From Desulfobacter curvatus DSM 3379 (GTDB lineage: Bacteria; Desulfobacterota; Desulfobacteria; Desulfobacterales; Desulfobacteraceae), in assembly GCF_000373985.1 (NCBI RefSeq), contig NZ_KB893089.1:359-35380 (forward strand): DNA of 35,022 nucleotides. Direction: 5' to 3'. The notes below the pieces were generated by a model. The model was not told where the DNA came from and made no database searches. It was given only the letters and a program-made list of their open reading frames with translations. Numbering within the stretch: the stretch's first letter is position 1; each line of letters opens with the position of its first letter. This document shows, one piece after another, positions 34,255 to 35,022 of the stretch. The translations under genes and the position numbers were made by a program.

Positions 34255-34839
34255 ATGCAAGATAGGATAAAACAAAAAATGAATTTTAGCGTGTATCTAT
34301 CGCCTATCACACATAATCATATTGCCCATCTCATAGGTTTTTCAGATGATCCTGAACTTATTGAGACAATGGGATGGCATCCGTTCCGATGTAATGAAAG
34401 TGAAAGATTTATTAAAACGGTAGAGATTCTTACATTACCTGATAGGGGTGATGGTGAGCCAATAACATTTTGTATTATTGCTCATAAAAACGATGTTCCA
34501 ATAGGCTATGTCACCCTTAAAGGCATCCACAATGATAAATCAAAGGCAGAAATTGGTATAGCAATAATGGATGGGCGGTACCGCTCTGGGGGGCATGGAA
34601 CTGAGGCGTTAAAGCTTGTAGCCGATTATGCATTTAATACAATGAATTTATCCACCATAGCTCTCACTGTCTTTCATTCCAATACAAGAGCGATTAAGGC
34701 TTATGAGAAGGTTGGTTTTAAGACAGTAGATATCCTGAAAAAGTCATGGACTATGCTAAACGGAGAAAAAATTGATATGTTGTTAATCTTGGATTTCGCT
34801 TGTTCCCATTTTGAATTTTATAAATTTAAAAATCAATAA
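34255..34839 (+). CDS. GNAT-family N-acetyltransferase (RimJ/RimL-like)
   Basis: The protein of about 194 residues follows the RimL-type GNAT fold: IGYVTLKGIH, then the acetyl-CoA loop GRYRSGGHGTEAL, the helix ADYAFNTMNLSTIAL and the motif HSNTRAIKAYEKVGF, all in the expected order. Such enzymes move an acetyl group from acetyl-CoA to a protein N-terminus, amino sugar or small amine; the acceptor is unknown. GGAGG at 34243-34247 lies 7 nt before the chosen ATG; the ATG at 34252 is equally possible. The gene is AT-rich like the left end of the window. Confidence 0.9.
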   Translation: MQDRIKQKMNFSVYLSPITHNHIAHLIGFSDDPELIETMGWHPFRCNESERFIKTVEILTLPDRGDGEPITFCIIAHKNDVPIGYVTLKGIHNDKSKAEIGIAIMDGRYRSGGHGTEALKLVADYAFNTMNLSTIALTVFHSNTRAIKAYEKVGFKTVDILKKSWTMLNGEKIDMLLILDFACSHFEFYKFKNQ

Positions 34840-35022
34840 AATCGGTCGAAAAAGTCTAATTTTTAGAGCATACACCCAATTTTTTAATATAATTCACCAT
34901 AATCCATCGTAACTACTTGAAATTAAACTAGATTTTTTTCACAAAAAAGTAGAGTCTTTCCAGTAAGTTAAGGAGGGCTCTATCATTGCGACTGCCAGTT
35001 ATAAAAAATGTTCAAACGCAAC
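34840..35022 (+). other. Window end with a possible partial reading frame
   Basis: AGGAGG at 34971-34976 is followed 9 nt later by a TTG (34986) that opens a frame running off the end of the window (about 12 codons, no stop). It may be the start of another gene. The rest of the stretch is AT-rich and holds nothing else I can support. Confidence 0.25.

Noticed and set aside
1..35022. CRISPR arrays, tRNA or rRNA genes
   Set aside because: No regularly spaced repeats and no cloverleaf or rRNA-like sequence were seen on reading; a covariance-model search would be needed to exclude small RNAs.

Overview
The window looks like a chromosomal segment of a strictly anaerobic sulfate-reducing member of the Desulfobacterota, most likely Desulfobacteraceae-like. 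This is an inference from gene content: a DsrK/HdrD/TmcB-type iron-sulfur protein with an in-frame UGA read as selenocysteine, a head-to-head hydrocarbon (ole) operon, and an Hsp70/DUF3731/DUF2760 operon. No rRNA, tRNA, CRISPR array or replication origin was found.

Region A (1-7690, visibly AT-rich) is a minus-strand surface-glycan-type cluster. In transcription order it holds a glycosyltransferase 2 with TPRs, a metallophosphoesterase, a cytidylyltransferase fused to a Gfo/Idh/MocA oxidoreductase, a radical SAM protein and a DUF115/Maf-like protein. It is bounded on the right by a broken IS200/IS605-type element (7351-7675) that has lost its start codon and 3' half, so it looks like acquired accessory DNA.

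Region B (7691-18066, GC-richer, all minus strand) appears to be one tightly packed operon: unknown 190-aa protein, rhomboid protease, PfaC-like KS-CLF-DH-DH megasynthase, OleA, OleB, a membrane-anchored helical protein, OleC and an O6-alkylguanine-DNA alkyltransferase. ATGA-type overlaps link PfaC-like/OleA and the 224-aa protein/OleC, and OleA/OleB overlap by 7 nt. The PfaC-like protein is the type of enzyme that extends and dehydrates polyunsaturated acyl chains. OleA would condense two acyl-CoAs, OleC form a beta-lactone and OleB decarboxylate it to an olefin. No OleD reductase, acyltransferase, ACP, ketoreductase or enoylreductase is present, so the pathway must borrow these functions or make a different product. 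This is the best candidate for an undescribed system in the window.

Region C (18181-22626) is a mix of single genes: sirtuin, HIT protein, a nucleotidyltransferase-like protein, a 3' fragment of an SDR gene, a secreted metallo-beta-lactamase-fold hydrolase, a small four-helix membrane protein and a Tat-exported VanY-like carboxypeptidase.

Region D (22843-26145, plus strand) has a promoter candidate, the selenocysteine-containing iron-sulfur oxidoreductase with a SECIS-like hairpin, a clear intrinsic terminator, and a zinc-ribbon SDR whose usual catalytic Tyr is Thr.

Region E (26124-33915, minus strand) contains DUF2760, two Hsp70-family proteins (all three starting with GTG) and an acyltransferase-alpha/beta-hydrolase fusion whose nucleophile position is Phe. 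A perfect 15-bp inverted repeat encloses the fusion gene's start. A GNAT acetyltransferase and a possible partial reading frame close the window.
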